Source: Moritella sp. 24
GTDB lineage: Bacteria > Pseudomonadota > Gammaproteobacteria > Enterobacterales > Moritellaceae
Length of the DNA: 64,000 bases
Reading direction: 5' to 3'
NCBI RefSeq assembly: GCF_018219155.1
Contig: NZ_CP056123.1
Span: 3,853,505-3,917,504 of the forward strand
Positions 17,169 through 26,542 of this stretch are shown here, one piece after another; the first letter of the stretch is position 1, and the number at the start of each line of letters is the position of its first letter. The notes under the pieces were generated by a model. It was not told the DNA's origin. It did not search any database and worked only from the letters and a program-made list of their open reading frames with translations. The translations under genes and the position numbers were made by a program.

Positions 17169-18071
17169 TTATCTGTCTTTTGGATCCAACGCATCACGCA
17201 GACCATCGCCAACATAGTTAAAGCAAAACAGTGTTAACACCATAAATGCAGCTGGGAAGGCTAATTGCCAAATCGCTATTTCCATTGTTTGTGCACCTTC
17301 TTGCAGTAAGGCACCCCAACTTGTCATTGGCTCTTGCACACCAAGACCAAGGAAACTTAAAAATGATTCAGTTAAGATCATGCTTGGAATTAACAGTGTT
17401 GAATAAACAGCAACAATACCTAATACATTCGGAACGATATGGCGGGTAATAATGCCCCACTTACTCACACCACATACATGTGCCGCTTCGATAAACTCTT
17501 TACCACGTAAGCTTAGCGTCTGACCACGAACAATACGCGCCATGTCTAACCACGCAATTGCACCAATCGCCACAAAAATTAAGATAATATCGCGACCAAA
17601 GAATGTCACCAATACGATAACAAGGAACATGAACGGAATTGCGTAAAGGATCTCAAGGATACGCATCATTACACGGTCTGTTTTACCACCGATGAAACCT
17701 GATGCAGCGCCATATAGCGTACCGATAAGTACAGCAACTAATGCCCCCATCACACCAACCATCATCGAGATACGGCCGCCGATAAAGGTACGCACTAATA
17801 AATCACGACCTAAACTATCCGTACCAAACCAATGCTCTGCTGAAGGAGCCTGATGCAATGCATACCAGTCAGTATCGTCAAACGCATACTGACTGAACAT
17901 CGGCACAAAGATAACTGACAAGGTGATTAAGAAAAGAATACATAAACTCACCATCGCCGCTTTGTTACGCATAAAGCGAATACGGGCATCTTGCCACAAA
18001 CTGCGGCCTTCGATTTCTAAATTATTTGAGAAGGTGTTTAGCGCTTCTACTTTGTCTGTTTTAGATAACAT
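17169..18071 (-). CDS. oppC: Oligopeptide ABC transporter permease OppC
   Basis: A 300-residue inner-membrane permease with about six membrane segments, the OppC N-terminal domain (LWQDARIRFMRNKAAMVSL) and the EAA loop near EFIEAAHVCGVSKWGIITRH. The frame is open 21 codons further upstream, overlapping oppB. The ATG at 18071 is preceded by AAGGGACTAGGT and starts MLSKTDKVEALN, as in the family, so I use it. It lies ten bases after oppB. Confidence 0.95.
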   Translation of the reverse strand: MLSKTDKVEALNTFSNNLEIEGRSLWQDARIRFMRNKAAMVSLCILFLITLSVIFVPMFSQYAFDDTDWYALHQAPSAEHWFGTDSLGRDLLVRTFIGGRISMMVGVMGALVAVLIGTLYGAASGFIGGKTDRVMMRILEILYAIPFMFLVIVLVTFFGRDIILIFVAIGAIAWLDMARIVRGQTLSLRGKEFIEAAHVCGVSKWGIITRHIVPNVLGIVAVYSTLLIPSMILTESFLSFLGLGVQEPMTSWGALLQEGAQTMEIAIWQLAFPAAFMVLTLFCFNYVGDGLRDALDPKDR

Positions 18072-18081
18072 ACCTAGTCCC

Positions 18082-19002
18082 TTAGTAGCGAATTTTCGGG
18101 TCGATATAAGCAAGTAAAATATCAACGATTGCATTAAATAAGATGAATAAGAAACCGATTAAAACGGTAATACCCATCACTAGGGAATAATCTCGGTTAA
18201 ATGCGGCGTTCACAAACAACTTACCAATACCCGGTAAACCAAAGATGGTTTCAATCACTACCGAACCAGTAATAATACCCACGAATGCAGGTCCCATGTA
18301 TGAAACAACCGGTAACATCGCTGGTTTTAACGCATGTTTGATAACGATATGTGGCTTACTTAATCCTTTCGAACGCGCGGTACGAATGAAATTACTGTTC
18401 ATCACTTCAATCATGCTGCCACGGGTGATACGAGCAAATGTAGCCACATACAATAATGACATCGCCACAACAGGTAGGATCATGTACATCCAAGTACCGC
18501 TGTTCCAACCACCAGCCGGTAACCAGCCTAAATTAATTGAAAAAAGATAAATAAGAGCAGGAGCGAGTACAAATGAGGGCATCACAACCCCGAGCATCGC
18601 TGTGGACATAATAGTGTAATCAAACCACGTATTCTGCCTGAGAGCAGCCATCGTGCCAATAAATACGCCGAGGATAAGCGTTAACACAAAAGCAAAAAAA
18701 CCAATTTTAGCGGATACAGGTAATGCCGCACCAACCAATTCATTTACTGTAAAATCTTTATATTTAAAAGAAGGCCCTAAATCACCTTGGATGATATTAG
18801 TTAAATAAGTCGTGTATTGCTCAAGTACGGGCTTATCTAAACCATACTTAGCATTAATGTTAGCCATCACTTCGGGTGGCAAAGCGCGTTCGCTCGAAAA
18901 CGGGTTACCCGGGGCAAAACGCATAAGAAAGAATGACAGCGTGATCAATACCAACATGGTTGGGATCGATTCGAAGATACGCTTGATAATAAATTTAAAC
19001 AT
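18082..19002 (-). CDS. oppB: Oligopeptide ABC transporter permease OppB
   Basis: A 306-residue permease with the typical start MFKFIIKRIFESIPTMLVLI and six predicted membrane helices. The EAA-type cytoplasmic loop is near FIRTARSKGLSKPHIVIKHAL. It forms the channel with OppC. It follows oppA after 113 bases that contain an imperfect hairpin, as in many opp operons where the binding protein is made in excess. Confidence 0.95.
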   Translation of the reverse strand: MFKFIIKRIFESIPTMLVLITLSFFLMRFAPGNPFSSERALPPEVMANINAKYGLDKPVLEQYTTYLTNIIQGDLGPSFKYKDFTVNELVGAALPVSAKIGFFAFVLTLILGVFIGTMAALRQNTWFDYTIMSTAMLGVVMPSFVLAPALIYLFSINLGWLPAGGWNSGTWMYMILPVVAMSLLYVATFARITRGSMIEVMNSNFIRTARSKGLSKPHIVIKHALKPAMLPVVSYMGPAFVGIITGSVVIETIFGLPGIGKLFVNAAFNRDYSLVMGITVLIGFLFILFNAIVDILLAYIDPKIRY

Positions 19003-19037
19003 AAATTAATATCCTATTACACTTATTAAAAGTGCAA

Positions 19038-19076
19038 GATCAAGGACAGTGCTCAGGTGAACACCATCCGTTGATC
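19038..19076 (-). other. oppA-oppB intergenic hairpin
   Basis: GATCAAGGA at 19038-19046 pairs with TCCGTTGATC at 19067-19076 with one bulged base. Position after oppA suggests an attenuator or 3' stabiliser that raises oppA mRNA over the downstream genes. Confidence 0.55.
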
Positions 19077-19115
19077 AATCTAATATGAAAAGAATGTTAT
19101 ATCGTTAGTTTGCGA

Positions 19116-20747
19116 CTAGTTCGCAATGATATAAAGATCTTTAGTGAAGATTTGCTCTTCAGCATTGTTTGTTGGGTAGCCGCCAACTAGCGGATTTAAC
19201 AAGCGTGCTTTAACATATTGATAAATAGGGGCAATCGGCATGTCTTTTGCCAATAGTGATTCAGCTTTTAGGTAGATGTCGTTACGCGCTTCATCACTTG
19301 TTGTCGCAAGAGCTTGTTGCATTAGCTCGTCATATGATTTGCTCTTATAGTGCGCGTCATTTGAAGAGTTTGTGCTTTGCATTAATGATAGGAACGTTGA
19401 TGGTTCGTTGTAATCGCCACACCAACCGGCACGTGTCACATCGAAGTTACCTTGACGCTTGCTGTCTAAGAATGATTTCCATTCTTGGTTTTCAAGTGTC
19501 ACGTTAATACCCAATGATTTTTTCCACATAGACGTGATCGCAATTGCGTTTTTCTTGTGGTTTTCACTGGTGTTATATAGCAAATTGAAAGACAGTGGAT
19601 TTGACTTATCAAAACCCGCTTCAGCTAACAGTGATTGTGCTTTTTCGATACGCTGTTTCTGCGTTAGTTTTGCATAATCAGGTAGTTCAGGCGTGAAACC
19701 AGAAATAATCTCAGGTGTGAATGCATAAGCGTTCTTTTGACCTTGGCCTAATAACGCTTTAGTAATGATGTCACGGTCGATTGAATATGATAATGCTTGA
19801 CGAACTCGCACATCGTTAAAGGGTGCTTTCGTGGTATTAAATGCATAGTAATAAGTACACAAGTTACCCGTGATAGATACGTCTTCTTTATGTTCTTTCT
19901 GTAAACGACGGAAGTGCTCGTTTGGTAGTTCATTGGTAATATCAATTTCGCCCGATAAGAAGCGGTTCATTTCTGCTACTTGGTTTTCAATCGGTAGGAA
20001 AGTCACTTTGTTGATAACTGTTTTTGCATCATCCCAGTATTGCGCGTTACGCTTTAGGGTAATACGTTCATTTACAACCCACTTATCTACTGTATACGCA
20101 CCGTTACCAACAAAATTGTCTGGACGTGTCCATTTATCACCGAATTTTTCAACTGTCGCTTGGTGTACTGGTTTTACTGTTGTGTGACCCATCATCATCA
20201 CGAAATAAGGCACTGCACTTTCTAGTTTAATTTCTAGCGTGTAATCATCTAGTGCTTTAATACCTAACGTGTCTTTATCTTTCTTACCCGCGATAATATC
20301 TGATGCATTCACCATGGTAGTCATTTCCATATACCATGAGTAAGGTGCAGCAGTTGCAGGATTAACTACGCGCTTAAAGCTGTATTCGAAATCATGCGCG
20401 GTAACAGGGTCACCGTTAGACCATTTCGCATTTTTACGTAGGTGAAAGGTAAATGTTTTATTATCAATTGTTTCCCAGCTTTCAGCTACACCCGGAATCG
20501 TTTTACCATTTGCGTCTTGGTTTACCAAACCTTCCATTAAATCACGGATTACATGTGACTCTGGTACACCTTCGGTTTTATGTGGGTCAAGCGAGGCAAC
20601 TTCAGTACCATTACCACGTACAATTTCTTGGGTTTTAGCTAGCTTTACACCGGCAGGAACTTCTGCGGCTGTAGCAGTAAGAGAAGTGGCAGCAAACGTA
20701 AGACCTGCGCCTAATAATAATGATTGGGTTATTTTATTTTTTAACAT
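19116..20747 (-). CDS. oppA: Periplasmic oligopeptide-binding protein OppA
   Basis: A 543-residue extracellular solute-binding family 5 protein. Signal peptide ends around TATAAEV; the mature part has EVASLDPHKTEGVPES, SFKRVVNPATAAPYSWYM and TRAGWCGDYNEPSTFLSLM, typical of OppA/MppA. I chose the ATG at 20747 because CTGGAG lies seven bases before it; an upstream in-frame codon would add seven residues before the signal peptide. First gene of oppABCDF. Imports short peptides, and possibly murein peptides. Confidence 0.95.
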   Translation of the reverse strand: MLKNKITQSLLLGAGLTFAATSLTATAAEVPAGVKLAKTQEIVRGNGTEVASLDPHKTEGVPESHVIRDLMEGLVNQDANGKTIPGVAESWETIDNKTFTFHLRKNAKWSNGDPVTAHDFEYSFKRVVNPATAAPYSWYMEMTTMVNASDIIAGKKDKDTLGIKALDDYTLEIKLESAVPYFVMMMGHTTVKPVHQATVEKFGDKWTRPDNFVGNGAYTVDKWVVNERITLKRNAQYWDDAKTVINKVTFLPIENQVAEMNRFLSGEIDITNELPNEHFRRLQKEHKEDVSITGNLCTYYYAFNTTKAPFNDVRVRQALSYSIDRDIITKALLGQGQKNAYAFTPEIISGFTPELPDYAKLTQKQRIEKAQSLLAEAGFDKSNPLSFNLLYNTSENHKKNAIAITSMWKKSLGINVTLENQEWKSFLDSKRQGNFDVTRAGWCGDYNEPSTFLSLMQSTNSSNDAHYKSKSYDELMQQALATTSDEARNDIYLKAESLLAKDMPIAPIYQYVKARLLNPLVGGYPTNNAEEQIFTKDLYIIAN

Positions 20748-20855
20748 GTACAAACTCCAGTACGACAATTACATCCATGACCTTTAAATTTGTTTTATAT
20801 TTCAATTTTTGTTTAATTAAAATATAAAGCACCCCTAAAGGAGTATTACTCACAA

Positions 20856-20880
20856 TAGCAATTAATTCATTTAATTGCTA
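20856..20880 (-). promoter_or_regulatory. 10-bp-arm palindrome upstream of oppA
   Basis: TAGCAATTAA, TTCAT, TTAATTGCTA: a perfect inverted repeat about 110 bases before the oppA start. AT-rich and dyad-symmetric, so it may be an operator. Lrp-type control of opp is known in E. coli, but assignment here is inference. Confidence 0.5.
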
Positions 20881-21122
20881 TATATTCTAAACTATCATCA
20901 ATCGACAACCGTTAATACCTACAATATGACAATTGGTAAGATTAAGTATCTAAATGTGATGTTAATATACTTAATAACCCCTTATTGGAATATATGCTCA
21001 ACAATAAACTGGTATTCATACTTATGACTGACTAATAGCTGACTAAATTGATAATGAAAACAGGCGTTAATGTGAGAGGATTCACGCTTTCGATTTGTTT
21101 CGAAAACGAGCACGAACAAATA

Positions 21123-21152
21123 TTGACACATTTTAAAATGAACTTATATGCT
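21123..21152 (+). promoter_or_regulatory. Predicted sigma-70 promoter of lipase gene
   Basis: TTGACA at 21123-21128, an 18-base spacer, then TATGCT at 21147-21152. It lies about 50 bases before the lipase ATG, which has TGAGGA as ribosome site. The rest of the 455-base gap between oppA and the lipase holds only the palindrome at 20856. Confidence 0.6.
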
Positions 21153-21202
21153 CAACAAACCAATTGAGACAACCTGTCCCATTTGTTTATTGAGGATTAA
21201 AA

Positions 21203-22264
21203 ATGAAATGGAATTTCAACAAAGTAGCCCTTGCAGCAGCTATATCGAGCACACTATTAATCACTACTCAAGCCAATGCGGGCTGGTTTGATAAACCAGA
21301 ACCGACCTTCGCTAAAACAAAATATCCTATTGTGATGGTAGGCGGCGCGTTTGCATTTGATAGTGCGATCGGTATCGATTATTGGTACGGCATTACAGAT
21401 GCGCTGCGCGAACAAGGTGCTGAAGTGTATGTAACCAATCTATCAAGCGCGGAGTTAAACGAAGTTCGTGGCGAAGAGCTTGTTTACGATATCGAGCAAA
21501 TATTAGCGCTAACAGGCGCAGATAAAGTAAACCTAATAGCGCATAGCCAAGGAGCCCTCGCCTCTCGTTTTGCCGCAAATGATGAACGCGTCAGCGATAG
21601 CATCGCATCAGTATCAACATCGCATGGGATGAACAAAGGCACTCACTTTTCCGAAGGTTTCAGAGCCGCTGTAGAAGAAGGCAGCACCATTGAAAAATTA
21701 GGCGTACCGCTGATTAACTTTGTATTTAATACCCTCGAATTATTATCTGCAAAAGAAGATGCCGCTGACGGTGATTACGACAGTCCCGCGCGTGGAGAAC
21801 AAGATTTATTGCGCCTGGCTCAAGCCACTAACCGCGAACAAGTGGCACTGTATGCTGACGAATTTACTGATATGTCGGTAATGCCAACTCAAGACTGCAT
21901 GACCATTAACAATGGTGAAAAAGGCGATGTTGACCCCGCTTACTATGGGCAAACAGAGTCGAACGGGATTAAGTATTATTCTTGGGGCGGCAACAAATAC
22001 AGCACGAATGTGCTCGACCCACTTGATTCAATGCTAGTGCCAGTATTTGGACTCTTTGTACCTGAATATAAATCAGAAGATGGATTTCAATGGGATGGTT
22101 TAGTGCCAATGTGTGGTCAAGCGATTGGTCAAGTCATCAAACTTGATTACAACGCCAACCATTTTGATGCAATTAATCAATTAATGGGCCTAGGCAGTTG
22201 GAAGCTAAATATACCAGCTATCTACACCAAACATGCCAACATGCTTGCACAACAAGGTTTGTAA
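21203..22264 (+). CDS. lip: Secreted triacylglycerol lipase, family I-like
   Basis: A 353-residue exported alpha/beta hydrolase; signal peptide ends ANA at residue 26. The nucleophile is Ser115 in LIAHSQGALAS, the acid Asp298 in WDGLVPMC and the base His320 in NANHFDAINQ, the triad spacing of Pseudomonas/Vibrio family I lipases. Cys232 and Cys304 may form the usual disulfide. Odd: the oxyanion strand reads YPIVMVGGAFAFD, where His-Gly is normal, so residue 47 is Gly instead of His. The foldase gene follows directly, supporting a foldase-dependent, type II-secreted lipase. Confidence 0.9.
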   Translation: MKWNFNKVALAAAISSTLLITTQANAGWFDKPEPTFAKTKYPIVMVGGAFAFDSAIGIDYWYGITDALREQGAEVYVTNLSSAELNEVRGEELVYDIEQILALTGADKVNLIAHSQGALASRFAANDERVSDSIASVSTSHGMNKGTHFSEGFRAAVEEGSTIEKLGVPLINFVFNTLELLSAKEDAADGDYDSPARGEQDLLRLAQATNREQVALYADEFTDMSVMPTQDCMTINNGEKGDVDPAYYGQTESNGIKYYSWGGNKYSTNVLDPLDSMLVPVFGLFVPEYKSEDGFQWDGLVPMCGQAIGQVIKLDYNANHFDAINQLMGLGSWKLNIPAIYTKHANMLAQQGL

Positions 22265-22365
22265 ACAGTTCGTGCTAAGTACTCCATTTTAGCAAAACAT
22301 TTAACAAAAAAAGCAGACCAAAGCTTAAATTGAGCGTTGTTTTGGTCTTATACCTGGATGGTCGA

Positions 22366-23301
22366 ATGCATAATATAAAAAAATCTGTCGCCATGATGAG
22401 TATATTAATTATCAGTGTCACTGGTATCTACTTATACAATGGCAACACAACTCCGAATAAAACAGAACAAGCCTCTGCGCTAAGTGATAACCATAACGTC
22501 GATAACACGCAACAATCCATACTAAGATCCTCAATCGCATTACGTAAAAAAACAACCGCTACGGATAGTCATGCATTAAGTGATAACGTTGTCTTACTGG
22601 CTGATATTAACATGCCTGCATCCTTAGCAAGTACGGATCCAAGTAGCTTAATCCACGTTGATAGTAATAACCAGCTAGTGTTAAATCATGACATCAAAAT
22701 GTTATTTGATTATTTTTTTAGTGCCGAAGGTGATTTAACACCTGCAGAATTGCTCACGAGCATACAGCAATATATTAAACTTACTTACCCACAGCCAGCC
22801 GCACAACAAGCCTTAGCCTTATTAGATAAATACCTCGATTATAAGCAGCAAATGCAAGATTTTTATGCCCAAGATATAGCCTTGCAAGATTTACCCGAGC
22901 TAAATACCCTGACAGATAACGATACCCTGCAAACCATTGAGGGGTTGATGCAAGCGCGCCAAGATATGCGCGATAGCGTATTCACATTAGAAGAACGCGA
23001 TGCGATGTTTGGCCAAGATATTAATTATGATCAATACATGCTGACCGTTGCCAAACTCGATAGTAATTTAACGCCCTCAGAGCGTAAGCAACAGATAGAA
23101 CAAATAGCCCAGCAGCATTTAACAACAGAACAATACCAAGCACGTAAGCAAACGTTTATATTACAGAGTTCATCACCAAACTTTAGTATTGATAATAGTG
23201 GCGAATGCCAAGGAAACAGTGAAGAATTTACCGAAAAACAAGTAACCGCCTTATGTCAGTTAGCCCGAAAAAGACTCGCCCGCAGTGAATCAAGTAGTTA
23301 A
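22366..23301 (+). CDS. lifO: Lipase-specific foldase (Lif/LipB)
   Basis: About 311 residues: one N-terminal membrane anchor (residues about 8-25), a variable linker, then the all-helical foldase domain. The hallmark R/K-x-x-F-D-Y-F-x-S-A motif is present as KMLFDYFFSAEGD, followed by Gln-rich helices. Lif proteins sit in the inner membrane and fold the lipase in the periplasm before type II secretion. I chose the ATG at 22366, with CTGGATGG before it, over a TTG 12 codons earlier. It is about 100 bases after the lipase gene and ends at a strong terminator. Confidence 0.9.
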   Translation: MHNIKKSVAMMSILIISVTGIYLYNGNTTPNKTEQASALSDNHNVDNTQQSILRSSIALRKKTTATDSHALSDNVVLLADINMPASLASTDPSSLIHVDSNNQLVLNHDIKMLFDYFFSAEGDLTPAELLTSIQQYIKLTYPQPAAQQALALLDKYLDYKQQMQDFYAQDIALQDLPELNTLTDNDTLQTIEGLMQARQDMRDSVFTLEERDAMFGQDINYDQYMLTVAKLDSNLTPSERKQQIEQIAQQHLTTEQYQARKQTFILQSSSPNFSIDNSGECQGNSEEFTEKQVTALCQLARKRLARSESSS

Positions 23302-23337
23302 ATGAATAACTGAAAGATGGCAGATAAAGCGTTAAAC

Positions 23338-23385
23338 AAAAAAGGCTCACCGCATGCTTTTATCCATGCTAGTGAGCCTTTTTTT
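23338..23385 (+). terminator. Bidirectional terminator between foldase and pomB
   Basis: AAAAAAGGCTCAC pairs with GTGAGCCTTTTTTT, with an inner GCATG/CATGC stem. The genes on both sides converge here. Confidence 0.93.
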
Positions 23386-23465
23386 CATCCCTGCTTACAC
23401 TCAATTACTCGCGTAACAAATAGGTTAAGCCTCTGTTTTACTTAAGTTATCTTATTTAAACCATC

Positions 23466-24377
23466 TTATTTAACGACATCAAGCGGTTCTGATAACTTCG
23501 CTTTACCCTGCATAATACTAATTTCAACTCGGCGGTTACGACGCAGTTCACTTGCAATATCGGTTAACGGTTGCGTGTCGGCCATCCCTTGCACGATCAA
23601 ACGACTTTCAGTGAACTCTTCAACCTTTAACATTTCATGGGCAACAGAAACAGCACGTTGACTCGATAAATCCCATTTAGAACGGTATAACTCAGAATGT
23701 AATTGCTCTTTACCAGTATGACCAGCAACGGTAATAATACCCGGTATCGTTGCTAACAATTCAGCTACTTTCTGAATAACGGGACGAAAACGTGGTTGTA
23801 AAAATGCCGAACCAGCTGGGAATGAGCCTTTTTCATTAATACGAATGATGATTTGCTGGCCTAGGTTTTCAACCTCAACGCCCCCGCTATCAACTTCTTC
23901 TTTTAACGCTTCAGCCAATGCTTTAACCAACTCACTGGTATCTTCAGTCACTTCGACATTTTCTGTTGGCGTATTTTCACGCGTCGAGGTTTCTGGTGAT
24001 TTACCTCCATTACTGTCTTCTTCTAGCTTGTTCTTACCACCTGCATTTTGATCTTCACCGTCTTTGAAATCCAATTCAGCTTCACTGTTATCAATCGTGT
24101 GTTGCATGATGGTTTCAATCGGTGTTGGATCTGGTCGGCCAGGTCGAAATTCCTGTGCAATAACCGTTGTGCCTTTTGGTATATTCTTTACATCAATCTG
24201 ATTTTGAACACCAAATGCAAACTGCATCGAACCAGCAATCTGCTTAAACTTAACCACGTCCATTTCTGAAAAAGACAGCAGTAATACGAAGAAGCACATT
24301 AACAGGCTCATCAAATCGGCAAATGTACCCATCCACGCGGGGAGGCCTGGAGGTGGGCAATCACATTCATCTGACAT
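23466..24377 (-). CDS. pomB: Sodium-driven flagellar stator protein PomB
   Basis: 303 residues. It starts MSDECDCPPPGLPAWMGTFADL, very close to Vibrio PomB, with the ion-binding Asp21 in the single membrane helix. An acidic plug/linker region follows (about 100-150). The C-terminal OmpA-like peptidoglycan-binding domain has VAGHTGKEQLHSELYRSKWD and LSSQRAVSVAHEML. PomAB complexes couple Na+ influx to flagellar rotation in marine bacteria. It lies 41 bases after pomA in the same transcript. Confidence 0.95.
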   Translation of the reverse strand: MSDECDCPPPGLPAWMGTFADLMSLLMCFFVLLLSFSEMDVVKFKQIAGSMQFAFGVQNQIDVKNIPKGTTVIAQEFRPGRPDPTPIETIMQHTIDNSEAELDFKDGEDQNAGGKNKLEEDSNGGKSPETSTRENTPTENVEVTEDTSELVKALAEALKEEVDSGGVEVENLGQQIIIRINEKGSFPAGSAFLQPRFRPVIQKVAELLATIPGIITVAGHTGKEQLHSELYRSKWDLSSQRAVSVAHEMLKVEEFTESRLIVQGMADTQPLTDIASELRRNRRVEISIMQGKAKLSEPLDVVK

Positions 24378-24418
24378 AAATCATCTCTCTATTCATTGAG
24401 CAGCCATCGTTAGGCCAA

Positions 24419-25183
24419 CTAAACGTCAGCATCCGCTATTGCACGTTTTGATGAATTGAGGTAATTTTTTAATAAACTTTCGATTACCCGAGGATTTCGC
24501 CCTTCTTGAATACCTAAAATAGCATCCATAATCAAGGTGTTATTCAGCATCTCTTCTTCAGAACGTAATTTCAATTTTCCGGCAATTGGGATTGCAATCA
24601 TGTTAGCAAAAATAGCGCCATACAATGTCGTTAACAAGGCAACAGCCATCGCAGGACCAATCGATTTCGGATCATCCATGTTTGACAGCATCGCAACCAA
24701 ACCAACCAAGGTACCAATCATCCCCATTGCAGGCGCAACTTCACCAATCATGCTAAATACGTGAATACCGGCTTTATGACGTGCCGTTGTCAGCTTAATG
24801 TCTTTTTGTAATGTTTGACTTACAACGGTCGCATCGTGGCCATCAACCAATAAATCGATACCCTTTTGCATAAATTCATTATTCACTTCCGCTTCTTCAA
24901 GAGCTAAGAAGCCACCTTTACGTGCGGCATCAGCCATTTCGACCGCTTGTTCTATTAACTCTTCAGGTTTATCAATTTTAAACATAAACGCTTTTACTGC
25001 GATCTTCGCCGCCGCTAAAAACTGACCAAAATTAAAATGCATCAATACTACAAAGAGTGAGCCGATAAACACAATCAAAACTGATTGCGTATCAAGAAAC
25101 ATACTTATATCGCCGCCCATGATCATTGCCATCACAACAAACGCAAACGAGCCGATTAATCCTATTAAAGTTGCTAAATCCAC
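24419..25183 (-). CDS. pomA: Sodium-driven flagellar stator protein PomA
   Basis: About 254 residues, four membrane helices and a large cytoplasmic loop (DEP/MADAARKGGFLALEE) that contacts FliG. The proline-rich APAMGMIGTLVGLVAML segment is typical. Vibrio PomA starts MDLATLLGLIG; here VDLATLIGLIG follows a GTG at 25183 with GGGGA six bases upstream, so I take the GTG. An ATG at 25195 and a TTG at 25204 are alternatives. No other motility genes are in the window, which is common for pomAB. Confidence 0.93.
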   Translation of the reverse strand: MDLATLIGLIGSFAFVVMAMIMGGDISMFLDTQSVLIVFIGSLFVVLMHFNFGQFLAAAKIAVKAFMFKIDKPEELIEQAVEMADAARKGGFLALEEAEVNNEFMQKGIDLLVDGHDATVVSQTLQKDIKLTTARHKAGIHVFSMIGEVAPAMGMIGTLVGLVAMLSNMDDPKSIGPAMAVALLTTLYGAIFANMIAIPIAGKLKLRSEEEMLNNTLIMDAILGIQEGRNPRVIESLLKNYLNSSKRAIADADV

Positions 25184-25368
25184 AACATTCCCCATATCAA
25201 GCAAATTATTATCATATTTCTAGCGTGTGTATACATCGATCTATATCGGCAAGCAAGTAAATATCTTAAGTGATCTTATCTTGCTTATCGTTGTCATCGT
25301 ACAGTTAAGCTGTATATACCTTATTAACTTGGGTATAATACCCGAGTATATTATCAGAGGGACACCCG

Positions 25369-25614
25369 ATGGCGGTAAAAAAACCAGAAAATATGACGTT
25401 CGAGGCGTCTATTACAGAGCTAGAGGCAATCGTTAACAGCCTAGAGCAAGGTGATTGTGAACTTGATAATGCGTTGAAGCAATTTGAACGCGGTATTAGC
25501 TTAACACGTGCTAGCTCACAAAAACTTCAGCATGCTGAACAGCAAGTAGCAATATTACTCGCCAACGGTGACCAGCAAACGCTTTCTCCTTTCAACTCTG
25601 ACAGTAGTAATTAA
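25369..25614 (+). CDS. xseB: Exodeoxyribonuclease VII small subunit
   Basis: 81 residues, starting MAVKKPENMTFEASITELE, a short three-helix protein of family length (about 80). It binds XseA to form exonuclease VII, which degrades single-stranded DNA. AGAGGG lies eight bases before the ATG. The order xseB-ispA-dxs is standard in gammaproteobacteria. The 185-base gap to pomA holds the divergent promoters; TATAAT at 25334-25339 is a plausible -10. Confidence 0.95.
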   Translation: MAVKKPENMTFEASITELEAIVNSLEQGDCELDNALKQFERGISLTRASSQKLQHAEQQVAILLANGDQQTLSPFNSDSSN

Positions 25615-25617
25615 ATA

Positions 25618-26508
25618 GTGCAGCTTTCAAACACGATTACCCAATATCAGGGTCGTATCAATGATTATTTGCAACAACAAATAAACTTGTTACCAACACA
25701 TGACACTCAGCTTGCAGCAGCAATGGAATATGGTCTTTTACAAGGTGGTAAACGCGTACGCCCCGTGATCGTCTATGCCGTTGGCGAAATGCTCGGTGTT
25801 AACCTTGCCGATCTTGATGGCCCAGCAGCCTCTGTTGAATCAATTCATGCCTATTCGTTAATTCATGATGATTTGCCTGCGATGGATGATGATGATTTAC
25901 GTCGTGGCCAGCCAACTTGTCACATTAAATTCGATCATGCTACCGCTATCTTAGCCGGTGATGCTCTGCAACCTTTTGCATTTGAATTATTACTTGATTG
26001 CGCATTGGCACCTGAAGCAGAAAAAAATCGCTTAGCGATGCTGAAATCGCTAACTAAAGCAAGTGGCTATAGCGGTATGTGTGGAGGTCAAGCAATGGAT
26101 CTCGCAGCAACAGATAAACAGATCTCGCTGGCACAACTCGAAGCTATCCACAATAATAAAACGGGTGCATTAATTAACTGCGCAGCAAAATTAGGTGGTT
26201 TAGCATCTCCACTCTGCTCAGTTGAATTACTTGCCTCTTTAGATGCCTGGTCAAATGCCATTGGTTTAGCATTCCAAGTTCAAGATGACATTCTCGATAT
26301 AATCAGTGATACTGAAACGCTCGGTAAGCCACAGGGCTCCGATGTTGAATTAAATAAATCAACATACCCAGCATTACTCGGTTTAGCAGGGGCGCAAGAA
26401 AAAGCCCAAGCACTGTATCAACAAGCGATGTTCGCCTTAGAAACTATTCCGCATGATACGACAACTCTCGCTTTATTTACGCAGTACATCATCGAGCGAA
26501 ATAAATAA
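25618..26508 (+). CDS. ispA: Farnesyl diphosphate synthase
   Basis: 296 residues, GTG start three bases after the xseB stop. The first Asp-rich motif is DDLPAMDDDDLRRG (residues 84-97) and the second is QDDILD near 225; the chain-length region before the first motif (SVESIHAYSLIHDD) is of the short-chain FPP type. It condenses IPP with DMAPP and GPP to give farnesyl diphosphate for ubiquinone, undecaprenyl phosphate and other isoprenoids. Coupled with xseB and dxs. Confidence 0.96.
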   Translation: MQLSNTITQYQGRINDYLQQQINLLPTHDTQLAAAMEYGLLQGGKRVRPVIVYAVGEMLGVNLADLDGPAASVESIHAYSLIHDDLPAMDDDDLRRGQPTCHIKFDHATAILAGDALQPFAFELLLDCALAPEAEKNRLAMLKSLTKASGYSGMCGGQAMDLAATDKQISLAQLEAIHNNKTGALINCAAKLGGLASPLCSVELLASLDAWSNAIGLAFQVQDDILDIISDTETLGKPQGSDVELNKSTYPALLGLAGAQEKAQALYQQAMFALETIPHDTTTLALFTQYIIERNK

Positions 26509-26542
26509 CTGATTCTAACAAAGTATAAAAATTATAAAAATT

